Below, in pieces: positions 46,753 to 54,615 of a DNA stretch of 56,673 nt (its first letter is position 1; the number at the start of each line of letters is the position of its first letter). The stretch spans positions 1 through 56,673 of the forward strand of contig NZ_NQOG01000019.1 of assembly GCF_002270485.1 (NCBI RefSeq), in the 5' to 3' direction. The position numbers and the translations under genes were made by a program. The stretch is from Anaerostipes hominis (ex Lee et al. 2021). Lineage in GTDB: Bacteria > Bacillota > Clostridia > Lachnospirales > Lachnospiraceae. The notes below the pieces were generated by a model. It saw nothing but the letters and a program-made list of their open reading frames with translations. It was not told where the DNA came from and made no database searches.

Positions 46753-46781
46753 TGAAAAGCGCCGGCGTACTACTGGCGCTT
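46753..46781 (-). terminator. Hairpin at the end of the GntR gene
   Basis: AAGCGCC pairs with GGCGCTT around the GntR stop codon, followed by TTCAATTC on the minus strand; a moderate terminator. Confidence 0.5.
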
Positions 46782-47543
46782 CTCTCTCATAACCTTGTCT
46801 TTAACATGATCCTGGTTATACACCTGCATCTGTATCAGAGTCTTATATGCATCGGCCCTCGTTACCGCATATTCCAGCATATTCCCCTGCTCATCGTACG
46901 TCACTGTGGAAGAAATTGAAATCGGGTCTCCGGGTTTCAGATCTAAATGCATGGCATCATACTCGGATGCTTTTGAAATTTCTATGGTTTTGTCCGCTTT
47001 AAACGGCACATGACCGTACTGACAAAGTGTGTTGTGCAGAGAACGGTCTGAAAAATCATATTCCGTAAGCTCAGGACAAAGCTCATAGGGAATATATGCA
47101 TTGGCCAGAGAATACAATTTGCCGTTGATATACCTCAGACGCTCCAGATGAAACACCTTGGCATTTTTAGGAAGTCTCAGCATCACAGCAACCTCTTTAT
47201 CTGCAATCTCAATCTTCTGCAGCAGGACCTTACTGCTCGTATAGTCTCCCCTCAGACTAACCTGATTGTAGAAAGCAATGTCTGAGAACCTCATATCATT
47301 ATTCGCATCCACAAACTCCTTATTGCCGATAAAAAACGCTCCTTTCCCCGTCAGCCTTATGATACATCCTTCATCCTCAAGGATTTCAAGTGCCTTTCTG
47401 ACTGTAGGCCGGCTGACAGAATAAATATCGCACAGTTCGCGCTCCCCCGGCAAAGGAGAATAGTATGGCTTGTCCTTATAGTCTGCCAAAATGGAATCTC
47501 TCAGCTGCATATACAGCAGCTGCTTTTTTTTCACTTCACTCAT
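46770..47543 (-). CDS. GntR-family regulator (HutC/UTRA subfamily) of the sugar-PTS regulon
   Basis: A 257-residue regulator: winged-helix DNA-binding domain (about 8-75; PLPGERELCDIYSVSRPTVRKALEILEDEG) and a UTRA effector domain (about 95-240; NAKVFHLERLRYING, LANAYIPYELCPEL, ISISSTVTYDEQGNMLEYAVTR). UTRA members sense sugar phosphates. It is the last gene on the strand behind the dehydrogenase-PTS operon but is separated from it by a terminator, so it has its own promoter. It is the natural candidate to bind the six palindromes near the PTS genes, though this is inference. Confidence 0.92.
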   Translation of the reverse strand: MSEVKKKQLLYMQLRDSILADYKDKPYYSPLPGERELCDIYSVSRPTVRKALEILEDEGCIIRLTGKGAFFIGNKEFVDANNDMRFSDIAFYNQVSLRGDYTSSKVLLQKIEIADKEVAVMLRLPKNAKVFHLERLRYINGKLYSLANAYIPYELCPELTEYDFSDRSLHNTLCQYGHVPFKADKTIEISKASEYDAMHLDLKPGDPISISSTVTYDEQGNMLEYAVTRADAYKTLIQMQVYNQDHVKDKVMREKRQ

Positions 47544-47661
47544 ACGCCCTCCTTTGTATGTATAAGAGACCTCAGTTCTTGACGAATATTACCCCAGATA
47601 CCTATAGTATACACCATAAATCCTGTTGGATAAAAGTGGTTTTTTAAATATACATTTGTTC

Positions 47662-47705
47662 AGAAAAACAGAGAGCAAGCCATTATTTAACCGGCTCCCT
47701 CTCTG
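47662..47705 (-). terminator. Terminator behind the dehydrogenase gene
   Basis: CAGAGAG and CTCTCTG flank an imperfect stem with GCC/GGC; TTTTTCTG follows on the minus strand. It closes the PTS IIB-IIC-IID-dehydrogenase unit. Confidence 0.75.
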
Positions 47706-47750
47706 CTTTATCCGCATCCTGACAGCGGCAACCAACAAGGTCACCCGTCT

Positions 47751-48797
47751 TTAGAATTTTAATACTACTCTGAATTTATCGCCCTTAATGGCAGATTCAA
47801 ATGCTTTCTGATAATCACTCAAATCATAGACTTCACTGACAAATGGTTTTACATCCACAACTCCCTCTGAGAGCAGTCTCGTCGCTTTTGTAAAATCTAC
47901 GGTGTTGGAGTTTGCTGTACCCATCAGCTTTGCACCGCTCTTATGAAGCCAATCCGGACTGATAGAGATCGGAGTATCCGGATAGAATGAACTGTAAAGT
48001 ACCAGACGTCCGTTGTTAGCGACAGCCTTCACTGCGTCCTCGGCAACTTTGGAGATCGGTGTCGTATCAAAGACAACCTGTGCCATGTTTCCGCCTGTGA
48101 TTTCCTTCACGAATTCTTCCAGGTTTTCCTTCGCCGGATTTACCGCATAATTTGCGCCCAGCTCTAAGCCCAGCTTTGTTCTTTCTTCATTCGTGTCGGA
48201 GACAATGACAGAGGCTCCCCGTTTTGTTGCGAGGATCGTGTGCAGCAGTCCCATGATTCCACATCCGATCACAACAACGGTATCACCAAATTCAATATCA
48301 GCAGTTTCTACACTGTGCAGCACACAGGATAATGGTTCTGTGATCGTTGCTTCTTCCGGTGTTATATCATGTAGGTGAAACAGGTTTGACGGATGTACTA
48401 AGAGATGGGAACTCAATCCGCCCATACCTTTCTCCGGAAGTCCCTCTAATTGTTTGCTGTGATCAAAATGTTCACAGTTCTGCTCATTTCCGCTCTTACA
48501 CTGATAGCAGTTTTTGCATGGCAGCGTTACCCCGACTGCCACAAAATCACCGACACTCCACTGTCTCTGGTCCACATTTTTACCCATCTTGACAATTTTT
48601 CCGACCATTTCATGTCCGCCAATAAACGGAAAATCTACTTTTTTTACTCCGGTATAAACCCTCTGCTCCCATGTGCAGATCGCACACGCATCTGTTTTTA
48701 CCAGAACCATATCATCACTGACTTCAGGAATCGGATATTCCTGTATCTCAATTTGCTTTTCCCCTGTAAACACAAGGGTTCTTGCCATTTCTCCCAT
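47751..48797 (-). CDS. Zinc-binding medium-chain dehydrogenase (sorbitol/threonine dehydrogenase-like)
   Basis: A 348-residue MDR dehydrogenase. Catalytic zinc ligands are in ACAICTWEQRVY and GGHEMVG with ITEPLSCV; the structural zinc loop has the four cysteines CKNCYQCKSGNEQNC. The NAD motif VIGCGIMG is present at about 183. The family oxidises secondary alcohols of sugar alcohols or reduces ketoses, such as sorbose-1-phosphate reductase; the substrate is not decided. The ATG at 48812 contains the ribosome binding site GGAGGGAAGAACA, so the start is 48797. It follows the PTS IID gene by 21 bp and is cotranscribed. Confidence 0.9.
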   Translation of the reverse strand: MGEMARTLVFTGEKQIEIQEYPIPEVSDDMVLVKTDACAICTWEQRVYTGVKKVDFPFIGGHEMVGKIVKMGKNVDQRQWSVGDFVAVGVTLPCKNCYQCKSGNEQNCEHFDHSKQLEGLPEKGMGGLSSHLLVHPSNLFHLHDITPEEATITEPLSCVLHSVETADIEFGDTVVVIGCGIMGLLHTILATKRGASVIVSDTNEERTKLGLELGANYAVNPAKENLEEFVKEITGGNMAQVVFDTTPISKVAEDAVKAVANNGRLVLYSSFYPDTPISISPDWLHKSGAKLMGTANSNTVDFTKATRLLSEGVVDVKPFVSEVYDLSDYQKAFESAIKGDKFRVVLKF

Positions 48798-48818
48798 TGT
48801 TCTTCCCTCCACGCTATT

Positions 48819-49655
48819 CTATTTTGCACCAAGGAATCCTATAGCTCCTCCAACTAGTCCAATGACAATGAGAATTGCCATAACTGTTGTCGCTTTCATC
48901 TTTTTGTTCTTTAATAAGTATAAAGTAAGTAACGTAAATCCCAAAGGCAAAATTCCTTTGAACAACGCATCAAAAACTGTTTCCTGGACATTCATCTTTA
49001 AAGCACCAAGTTTTATAATTGCTGAACATTGCACCGTTACAAACTGAGCCGACAAAGCTCCTAAAACAATTGCTCCCATTGCAGAAGCACCTGTAATTAA
49101 CATTTGTAACTGGTTTCCACCAAGGATTTTTTCAATACCTTCTTTACCTAAACTATACCCTTTCATCCAACAAATATATGCTACTGGAAACATAATTCCA
49201 AACATTAATAATGTATAAACTAATGGCCCCATTAAATTTCCTTTAGAACCAATGCTGACACCAAATGCCAGTAATATCGGTGTTAATGTCCCCTGCCAGA
49301 GGGTATCACCAATACCCGCAAATGGACCCATTAAACCTGTTTTCACACCATTAATTGCCTCATCAGTAATCGGTGCTCCATTAGCGCGTTCTTCTTCCAT
49401 AGCCAAAACAATACCCGGAATAACACCGCCTATATGCGGTTCTGTATTAAAAAACTGCATATGTCTTTGAATACATGCTTTGTAGGCTTCCGGATCATCT
49501 CCATACAGCTTTTTAATTACGTGTTTAAAAGAAAATACAAGACCTGTAGCTTCTAACCGTTCATAATTATAGTTTGCATGAGAGAAAAAGGTCCATCTCC
49601 AGAAGGCTTTTACGACATCTTTTTTACTTAGTTGTTTCTTTTTTTCTTCTGCCAT
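48819..49655 (-). CDS. PTS system mannose-family IID component
   Basis: A 278-residue membrane subunit of a mannose-type (Man/Sor/Fru) phosphotransferase permease. Hallmarks are NYERLEATGLVFSF, IPGIVLAMEEE, VKTGLMGPFAGIGDTLWQGTLTPILLA, and a final hydrophobic helix. Together with IIC it forms the channel. The start at 49655 (MAEEKKKQLS) has AGGAGGATTTTTAAT within the end of IIC, whose stop is 1 bp away; an upstream codon at 49682 is less likely. Confidence 0.95.
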   Translation of the reverse strand: MAEEKKKQLSKKDVVKAFWRWTFFSHANYNYERLEATGLVFSFKHVIKKLYGDDPEAYKACIQRHMQFFNTEPHIGGVIPGIVLAMEEERANGAPITDEAINGVKTGLMGPFAGIGDTLWQGTLTPILLAFGVSIGSKGNLMGPLVYTLLMFGIMFPVAYICWMKGYSLGKEGIEKILGGNQLQMLITGASAMGAIVLGALSAQFVTVQCSAIIKLGALKMNVQETVFDALFKGILPLGFTLLTLYLLKNKKMKATTVMAILIVIGLVGGAIGFLGAK

Positions 49656-49656
49656 A

Positions 49657-50475
49657 TTAAAAATCCTCCTCATCGTCATCATCTATTGAAGCTGCTGCCC
49701 CTGAATCAGCTGCTGCTACCTGGGGTGTTTGGTTACTCAACATTGTATAGAAATATCCTATAACACCAGCTAAAACAGCTACAGCAATAACCGGAAGTCC
49801 AAGATATACAACAAGAATAAATCCTACAATATAGAATAATAAAGTACCTGGCCTACTAATTGCTCTAAGATTCATCGCAATTCCAAGTGCCGGAAGCAAT
49901 GCCCCAATTACAGCTAATACATCCAATGGTTTACCTGTCAATTGTGCAATTAACCCTTTAACTGCTGATGATCCCAGATATGTGGCAGCCGTTGCCGGAA
50001 TTACACATAAACAAAACATCAAGATCTGGGGTGGAACAACATGATAGAAACAAATCTTTTCGATATTCCCTTCCTCTGCTGCTTTATCAGCCATATGTAC
50101 AAAAGTAACATCCAAAGTCATATGTGCGACCCAAATCATAGTTCCGAGCAGCCCCAAGGGCACTGCCAAAGTCACTGCTACCGCAGGACTTACCCCTGCT
50201 GCCATTGCCCAGGCTGTTCCGACTGTTCCTGCAAGTCCCGGGTCAGCCGGCGCAGTTCCTCCTGCTGAAATAAAAGCTACATACGGTAAGTTAATCGCTG
50301 CACCAATCATACAGCCCTGTACCGGATCCCCTAAAATAAAACCTACTATAGTTCCTGCTACCAATGGTTTGTAAACGACAGAAATACTTCCCAGCAGTGA
50401 CAACCATGGTGTACCGATATTACCCAAATAATAAACGATACCAATCAAAAGCGCTTGAATCAGTGTAATTTTCAT
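49657..50475 (-). CDS. PTS system mannose-family IIC component
   Basis: A 272-residue membrane protein with about 7 helices (ALLIGIVYYLGNIGTPW, VYKPLVAGTIVGFILGDPVQG, GTVGTAWAMAAGVSPA). It transports the sugar together with IID. The C-terminal SIDDDDEEDF is acidic. The start has the site GGAGGTAAAGT. Specificity cannot be read from the sequence. Confidence 0.94.
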   Translation of the reverse strand: MKITLIQALLIGIVYYLGNIGTPWLSLLGSISVVYKPLVAGTIVGFILGDPVQGCMIGAAINLPYVAFISAGGTAPADPGLAGTVGTAWAMAAGVSPAVAVTLAVPLGLLGTMIWVAHMTLDVTFVHMADKAAEEGNIEKICFYHVVPPQILMFCLCVIPATAATYLGSSAVKGLIAQLTGKPLDVLAVIGALLPALGIAMNLRAISRPGTLLFYIVGFILVVYLGLPVIAVAVLAGVIGYFYTMLSNQTPQVAAADSGAAASIDDDDEEDF

Positions 50476-50557
50476 ACTTTACCTCCTTTATTCTCCGCTT
50501 TCTGTTAATAGTTTCTCATATTTTATGTTCATATTATCAGTCCCTTATTAGCCATTA

Positions 50558-51037
50558 TCAAAGCATCTTTGAAATGTCGGTCTCGCTGTCTTCTGCAATG
50601 ATCCTGACTCCAATTTTAGATCCTGCATCTACTAGTTCTTTTAACATCTGCTTTTCCTCATCAGATGCAGAAATATTGCGGAAAAATTTCTTGCGATCTC
50701 CACTAACTCCCATTCCTCCGATGTTGACATGATCAAAAACGACTCCTTCACTCTTCAGGCGATATAAAGTTTTTGGATATTTGACGAGAATAATACATTT
50801 GTCTCCTGCAAAACCTTTTTTCAATCTTACCGCTGCCTTTTCCACTGTAAATGTCGCCAGTTTCACGTTTGCCGGTACGCATGTTTTTAATACACTCTTC
50901 ATAAATGGATCATTTGCAACTTCATCATCAATAATCATAATTTTGTTTGCTCCGGTGTAATTTAACCAGGAAGTCATAACCTGACCATGAATCAGTCTGT
51001 CATCAATCCTCACTAATACGATACCTTCGATTTTCAT
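50558..51037 (-). CDS. PTS system mannose-family IIB component
   Basis: A 159-residue cytoplasmic subunit that passes phosphate from IIA to the sugar. The phospho-histidine is in VRIDDRLIHGQV (about His14), and MIIDDEVANDPFMKSVLK, HVNIGGMGVSGDRKKFF follow the family pattern. The ATG at 51037 follows GGGAGCAGGCATT; longer in-frame starts (51109) lie upstream of the transcription start predicted from the promoter and are rejected. First gene of the IIB-IIC-IID-dehydrogenase operon. Confidence 0.95.
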   Translation of the reverse strand: MKIEGIVLVRIDDRLIHGQVMTSWLNYTGANKIMIIDDEVANDPFMKSVLKTCVPANVKLATFTVEKAAVRLKKGFAGDKCIILVKYPKTLYRLKSEGVVFDHVNIGGMGVSGDRKKFFRNISASDEEKQMLKELVDAGSKIGVRIIAEDSETDISKML

Positions 51038-51101
51038 AATGCCTGCTCCCTTCGTTAGAAAAAAATATGAACTCTTACTCATTTTCTGGCTACCCTCCAA
51101 T

Positions 51102-51149
51102 ATAGCCACTGGTTATGTTCTATATTACCACCACTCACTAAAATGTCAA
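51102..51149 (-). promoter_or_regulatory. PTS IIB operon promoter with palindromic operator
   Basis: Minus strand: TTGACA (51149-51144), a 16-bp spacer and TAATAT (51127-51122). Directly downstream is the 15-mer ATAACCAGTGGCTAT (51116-51102), one of six related palindromes in the regulon, sitting over the probable transcription start, a repressor position. Confidence 0.7.
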
Positions 51150-51227
51150 CTTTTTTTATAATATTTCATTCTTTTTGTGAAAAGTGACTTAAATTTATAA
51201 AAAAATTATAAACATTATACAAATTTT

Positions 51228-51276
51228 ATGACCATCGGTTATATTTGTTGCATTTTTGTATTTTTTTTCTTATACT
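51228..51276 (+). promoter_or_regulatory. Epimerase promoter with palindromic operator
   Basis: ATGACCATCGGTTAT (51228-51242) lies 5 bp before the -35 box TTGCAT (51248-51253); after 17 bp comes TATACT (51271-51276). Here the site is upstream of the promoter rather than over it. Confidence 0.65.
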
Positions 51277-51331
51277 GAACGAAAAGATACAACTTAGTTT
51301 CGTTCATTTAGAGGAAAGGAAGGCTCCGCCT

Positions 51332-52015
51332 ATGAAAAAACTTATATTCGACCCCCCATGTGTTTCTGCCTCTGTATCCTGTATGGATTTGCTTCATCTA
51401 AAAGAACAAATACTGGAAACAGAACAGTCCGGTATCTCTTTTTTTCATTATGATATGGTAGACGGTAAATTTAATCATTGCTTCATTCTGGGAGATACAC
51501 TATTAGAAATGATGCGCTCTGAAGTAACCTTACCTATAGAAGTCCACCTGGCAACATATGATCCAGACTCTTATATTGAACGTTATGCAAAACTTGGGGC
51601 AGATTATATTGCGGTGCACTACGAAGCCATGAAACATCCACTGAAAACCTTTGATTTAATAAGAAAGTTTGGAGCGGAACCTGTATTGGCATTTAAGTGT
51701 GGCACTGCTCCACCAGACGATTTACTCTCACTAGCAAAAGAAGTCCCCTGGATTTTAAAACTCACTGTTAATCCGGGTTTTTCAGGTCAAACACTTAAGA
51801 AGGAGAGTTTGCTACATATACAAGAAATACGAAATAGACTTCAAACTGCCGGATTACCTACTCATATTCAAGCTGATGGAAATGTAAATATATTAACAAT
51901 AAAACTTCTTTCTCAATCTGGTGCTGATATTTTTACTGGTGGAACTTCTGGTCTATTTAATTCCAATAATTCCATTAAACAAAATAGAGACTTACTTCTA
52001 GATTCTATAATCTAA
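51332..52015 (+). CDS. Ribulose-phosphate 3-epimerase family protein (possibly allulose-6-phosphate epimerase)
   Basis: A 227-residue TIM barrel. Family residues: DMVDGKF (metal/acid), EVHLATYDP, AVHYEA (His), AFKCGTAPP, LKLTVNPGFSGQTL and QADGNVN. The D in the last motif is the expected partner base. The AlsE branch acts on D-allulose-6-phosphate; the housekeeping Rpe acts on ribulose-5-phosphate. Presence in a PTS regulon favours a sugar-specific epimerase, but this is inference. The ATG at 51332 follows GAGGAAAGGAAGG; a longer in-frame extension to 51245 lies across the promoter. Confidence 0.85.
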   Translation: MKKLIFDPPCVSASVSCMDLLHLKEQILETEQSGISFFHYDMVDGKFNHCFILGDTLLEMMRSEVTLPIEVHLATYDPDSYIERYAKLGADYIAVHYEAMKHPLKTFDLIRKFGAEPVLAFKCGTAPPDDLLSLAKEVPWILKLTVNPGFSGQTLKKESLLHIQEIRNRLQTAGLPTHIQADGNVNILTIKLLSQSGADIFTGGTSGLFNSNNSIKQNRDLLLDSII

Positions 52016-52081
52016 AATACTTCATCAAAATCAACCTCAATGCCTTTAAAATCTATACACAAAATTTTATTATTCTCAAAA

Positions 52082-52120
52082 AAAATAGTGGTTGAGCTAA
52101 TATGCTACAACCACTATTTT
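52082..52120. terminator. Bidirectional terminator behind the epimerase gene
   Basis: AAAATAGTGGTTG (52082-52094) pairs perfectly with CAACCACTATTTT (52108-52120). The convergent secreted-protein gene shares it. Confidence 0.88.
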
Positions 52121-52136
52121 AAAATCTCAAATATTT

Positions 52137-52598
52137 TTATCTTGTCCAATATCCAGAAACCAAGTACTTATTACTTCCATGACTTTTAGTTGTTTTTGCA
52201 AACAATGCAACCTTTTTTCCTTTTCCATTGTTATACATAGCACTACCATCGCTATAGTTATATGTTTTTCCTGCGTTCTTTGGTGATATAGTATGGATTT
52301 TTGAAATTCTTTTCACTTCAGTTACATTTCCTTTACTTGATACTTTAACTGTAGAAACCCAAAATTTTGTTTCATATTGTAATCCCCACCCTGGAACTTT
52401 TTCTACTTTCAAACTCCATTTTCCATTTTTATTCCCTAACTTTTGAGGATAACATGGAACATAATTTGTTTTTCCATTCGCTTTTAGCATCCCTCCGAAT
52501 CCATTAACGCCATCAATATAATCGGCCGCTCTAGTTGAAATATTACAACCTAATACTAATGTTAAAACACATAAAGCTACTACAATTTTTTTCTTCAT
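52137..52598 (-). CDS. Small secreted protein of unknown function
   Basis: 153 residues with an N-terminal signal peptide (KKKIVVALCVLTLVLGCNIS, cleavage near RAADY). The mature part is rich in aromatic residues, glycine and lysine (GGMLKANGKTNYVPCYPQ, VPGWGLQYETKFWV, SHGSNKYLVSGYW), with one cysteine, typical of small beta-rich surface proteins. Base composition is more AT-rich than its neighbours. No recognised family and no obvious link to the PTS genes on either side. Confidence 0.6.
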   Translation of the reverse strand: MKKKIVVALCVLTLVLGCNISTRAADYIDGVNGFGGMLKANGKTNYVPCYPQKLGNKNGKWSLKVEKVPGWGLQYETKFWVSTVKVSSKGNVTEVKRISKIHTISPKNAGKTYNYSDGSAMYNNGKGKKVALFAKTTKSHGSNKYLVSGYWTR

Positions 52599-52730
52599 AA
52601 CCTATACCTCCTTATATTGCTAATCGTTTAACTTATACTTTTTTTATTATAACTTACATAGAAATATATTACAATTACAATTACATTAATTTTTCTATAC
52701 AATAATTTTACATTTTTATTATTTCATTTT

Positions 52731-52781
52731 ATTACCATTGGTAATTTTATATTTGACTTTATTATTACCATCGGTTATAAT
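52731..52781 (+). promoter_or_regulatory. Aldolase promoter with two palindromic operators
   Basis: TTGACT (52753-52758), exactly 17 bp, then TATAAT (52776-52781). ATTACCATTGGTAAT (52731-52745) lies just upstream, and ATTACCATCGGTTAT (52764-52778) fills the spacer and overlaps the -10. The centres are 33 bp apart, three helical turns. Confidence 0.8.
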
Positions 52782-52823
52782 TTTTTATAGCCAAGTAATT
52801 AATGATTCACGGAGGTATAAGAT

Positions 52824-53708
52824 ATGCTAGTAACAATGAAAAAAATTTTAGAAGATGCAAAAGAGAAAAAGTATGCTGTCGGCGCATTCAATGTTCCTAA
52901 CCTGGAATCTATACAGGCAGTGATCTCTGCCGCTGAAGAACTCAATGTTCCTGTCATCATCCAGCATGCAGAGGTACATGAGAACTTAATCACTATGCAG
53001 GAGATCGGGCCGATCATGCTGGACTACGCAAAACGTGCTTCTGTTCCTGTTTGTGTTCACTTAGACCACGGCGCATCTTTTGACTTATGTGTACAGGCGA
53101 TCCGTTTAGGATTCACTTCTGTCATGTATGATGCTTCTGCCAAAAGTTATGAAGAAAACTTTGAAGAAACAAAAGAAATGGTAAAAATCGCACATGCTGC
53201 AGGTGTTTCTGTCGAGGCTGAATTAGGCCACATCTTCACTTCTGCTGTAGGCGGCGGAGAAGGACGCGGAGCTGTAGGAGCCGAAGACTTTGAATCTTTG
53301 GAAGACTGCTATACAGATCCGGATACAGCTAAAGCATTCGTAGAAGGAACCGGTGTTGACGCACTTGCTATTTCTTTCGGTACCACTCACGGTGTTTACT
53401 TAACCGAACCAAAGCTTGACTTGAACCGTATCACAGAAATTAAAAATAAGATTGATATTCCATTTGTAATGCACGGCGGTTCCGGTGTTTCTGATGAAGA
53501 CTTCAAGACATCAATTCAAAATGGAATCACTAAGATCAACTACTATACATACAGTGCTATGGCCGGAGGAAACAAAGTCCGTGAATTCATTAATGATGCC
53601 GGAGGTGAAAAAGTATTTTTCCATGATATCATTGCTGCCGGCAAAGCTGCCATGAAAGAAAACGTAAAAGCTGCTATGAAAGTTTTTGCAAGCAGTATCT
53701 TAGATTAA
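52824..53708 (+). CDS. Class II fructose-bisphosphate/tagatose-bisphosphate aldolase
   Basis: A 294-residue zinc aldolase. Ligands: HLDHGASFD, the Glu and His in EAELGHI, and HGGSGVSDEDF; AISFGTTHGVY is also typical. It is of the short (KbaY/GatY/FbaA-clostridial) type. It splits a ketose 1,6-bisphosphate into two triose phosphates, or the reverse. Strong ribosome binding site GGAGGTATAAGAT and a strong promoter with two operators. It lies between the PTS IIB and IIA promoters that share the same operator, so it should serve the imported sugar. Confidence 0.92.
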   Translation: MLVTMKKILEDAKEKKYAVGAFNVPNLESIQAVISAAEELNVPVIIQHAEVHENLITMQEIGPIMLDYAKRASVPVCVHLDHGASFDLCVQAIRLGFTSVMYDASAKSYEENFEETKEMVKIAHAAGVSVEAELGHIFTSAVGGGEGRGAVGAEDFESLEDCYTDPDTAKAFVEGTGVDALAISFGTTHGVYLTEPKLDLNRITEIKNKIDIPFVMHGGSGVSDEDFKTSIQNGITKINYYTYSAMAGGNKVREFINDAGGEKVFFHDIIAAGKAAMKENVKAAMKVFASSILD

Positions 53709-53739
53709 ATTTGGTAACTCTAACTCATTTTTGTTGGTT

Positions 53740-53770
53740 GGGCATCCGCTTTTTAGCGGGTGTCCTTTTT
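53740..53770 (+). terminator. Intrinsic terminator behind the aldolase gene
   Basis: GGGCATCCGC (53740-53749) pairs with GCGGGTGTCC (53756-53765), followed by TTTTTATAT. Confidence 0.85.
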
Positions 53771-53775
53771 ATATA

Positions 53776-53923
53776 ATCAAAATTTGGGAACAAAGTGGGC
53801 AAGCCCACTTCAACGCCCCAACCCCTCACTCTTTGAGGGGCTTGACAACTTTGCGTGCCAGATGCAATTTGCCGCAGGCAAATAATTTCCTTACGCATCT
53901 GTGCACAACCCGCGGAGCGTTTT
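53776..53923 (+). repeat. Dispersed intergenic repeat A, copy 2
   Basis: Inverted relative to the copy at 198-330. Present here: AACAAAGTGGGCAAGCCCACTT, an extra hairpin AACCCCTCACTCTTTGAGGGGC that is reduced in the other copy, then CTTTGCGTGCCAGATGC, the ATTTGCCGCAGGCAAAT inner stem, CCTTACGCATCTGTGCAC and CGCGGAGCGTTTT. It lies between the aldolase terminator and the PTS IIA gene. Confidence 0.75.
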
Positions 53924-53925
53924 TA

Positions 53926-53960
53926 TTTCATAGGGAAGGTCGTAGAACTTTCCTATGAAA
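53926..53960. repeat. Hairpin repeat B, copy 2
   Basis: TTTCATAGG (53926-53934) pairs with CCTATGAAA (53952-53960); the loop GAAGGTCGTAGAACTTT resembles that of copy 1 at 28011. It directly follows repeat A. Confidence 0.6.
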
Positions 53961-53986
53961 TGAAAAACAGCCGGGAAACCCGGCTG
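53961..53986 (-). terminator. Intrinsic terminator of the PTS IIA gene
   Basis: CAGCCGGG (53968-53975) pairs with CCCGGCTG (53979-53986); on the minus strand TTTTTCATTTC follows. Confidence 0.85.
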
Positions 53987-54003
53987 CATCCTCAAACATA
54001 TTT

Positions 54004-54447
54004 TTAAATTTCGTCTTCTTCTATATCTTCACTCTGCTGTTTTACCATATCTGCATACATGTCATGCAGTAGAATCGGCGGCTGGTTTCCAACTTCAACA
54101 CATTCTGCACATAGTGAATCCAAATCTGTTCCGTCTCTCATCATGACTGCCTGCACAACCATTGCCATATTCATTCCTGCAATCGCTTTGATATGGTCTT
54201 TTTTTGAAAAGCAGCGCATAACGGTGTTTGAAGGTGTTCCCCCCAGAATGTCTACGAACACCAGCACACCGTCTCCGTCATCCAGCTTGTCCATTGCAGC
54301 TGTGATCTTACCTTCAAATTCATCGACTCCGTCTCCGTGATACAAGCCGACAGTCTCAACTTTTTCCTGCTTTCCGGCAATCAGCTCAACTGCGCTTAAC
54401 AGACCCTCAGCAAAACCTCCATGAGTAGCAATTAAAATACCGACCAT
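54004..54447 (-). CDS. PTS system mannose-family IIA component
   Basis: A 147-residue subunit that takes phosphate from HPr. The phospho-histidine is in ILIATHGGFAEGLLSA (His9), and VFVDILGGTPSNTVMR and AGMNMAMVVQAVMMRD are family motifs. An acidic tail (EDIEEDEI) follows. IIBCD are 3 kb away beyond the epimerase and aldolase genes, but the shared operator makes one system likely. Site AAGGAGGATAAAA. Confidence 0.94.
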   Translation of the reverse strand: MVGILIATHGGFAEGLLSAVELIAGKQEKVETVGLYHGDGVDEFEGKITAAMDKLDDGDGVLVFVDILGGTPSNTVMRCFSKKDHIKAIAGMNMAMVVQAVMMRDGTDLDSLCAECVEVGNQPPILLHDMYADMVKQQSEDIEEDEI

Positions 54448-54483
54448 TTTTATCCTCCTTGATTTTACTTTTTTGATACTACT

Positions 54484-54543
54484 ATTATACTATACTCCTT
54501 TGTATATTACAACTGGTAATATTAATATATTACCAGTTGTAAT
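54484..54543 (-). promoter_or_regulatory. PTS IIA promoter with paired palindromic operators
   Basis: Minus strand: TTGTAA (54512-54507), a 17-bp spacer, TATAAT (54489-54484). The -35 box lies inside ATTACAACTGGTAAT (54506-54520), and its exact inverse ATTACCAGTTGTAAT is at 54529-54543. The spacer between them is itself symmetric, so the whole 38 bp is one perfect inverted repeat. It could also act on the divergent gene. Confidence 0.8.
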
Positions 54544-54615
54544 AATATTTTTATTTAGAACTGATTTTTGCTTTTGCCATAGTATATATAAAACAACAAA
54601 ATAAAAGGATTTCAT

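Noticed and set aside
43337-46760. CRISPR array or defence island in the scar region
   Set aside because: Repeats here are insertion-sequence ends and short operators; there are no regular spacers and no cas genes.
47544-47750. A seventh operator copy in front of the GntR gene
   Set aside because: ATTACCCCAGATACC near 47590 has one half-site only and no symmetry.
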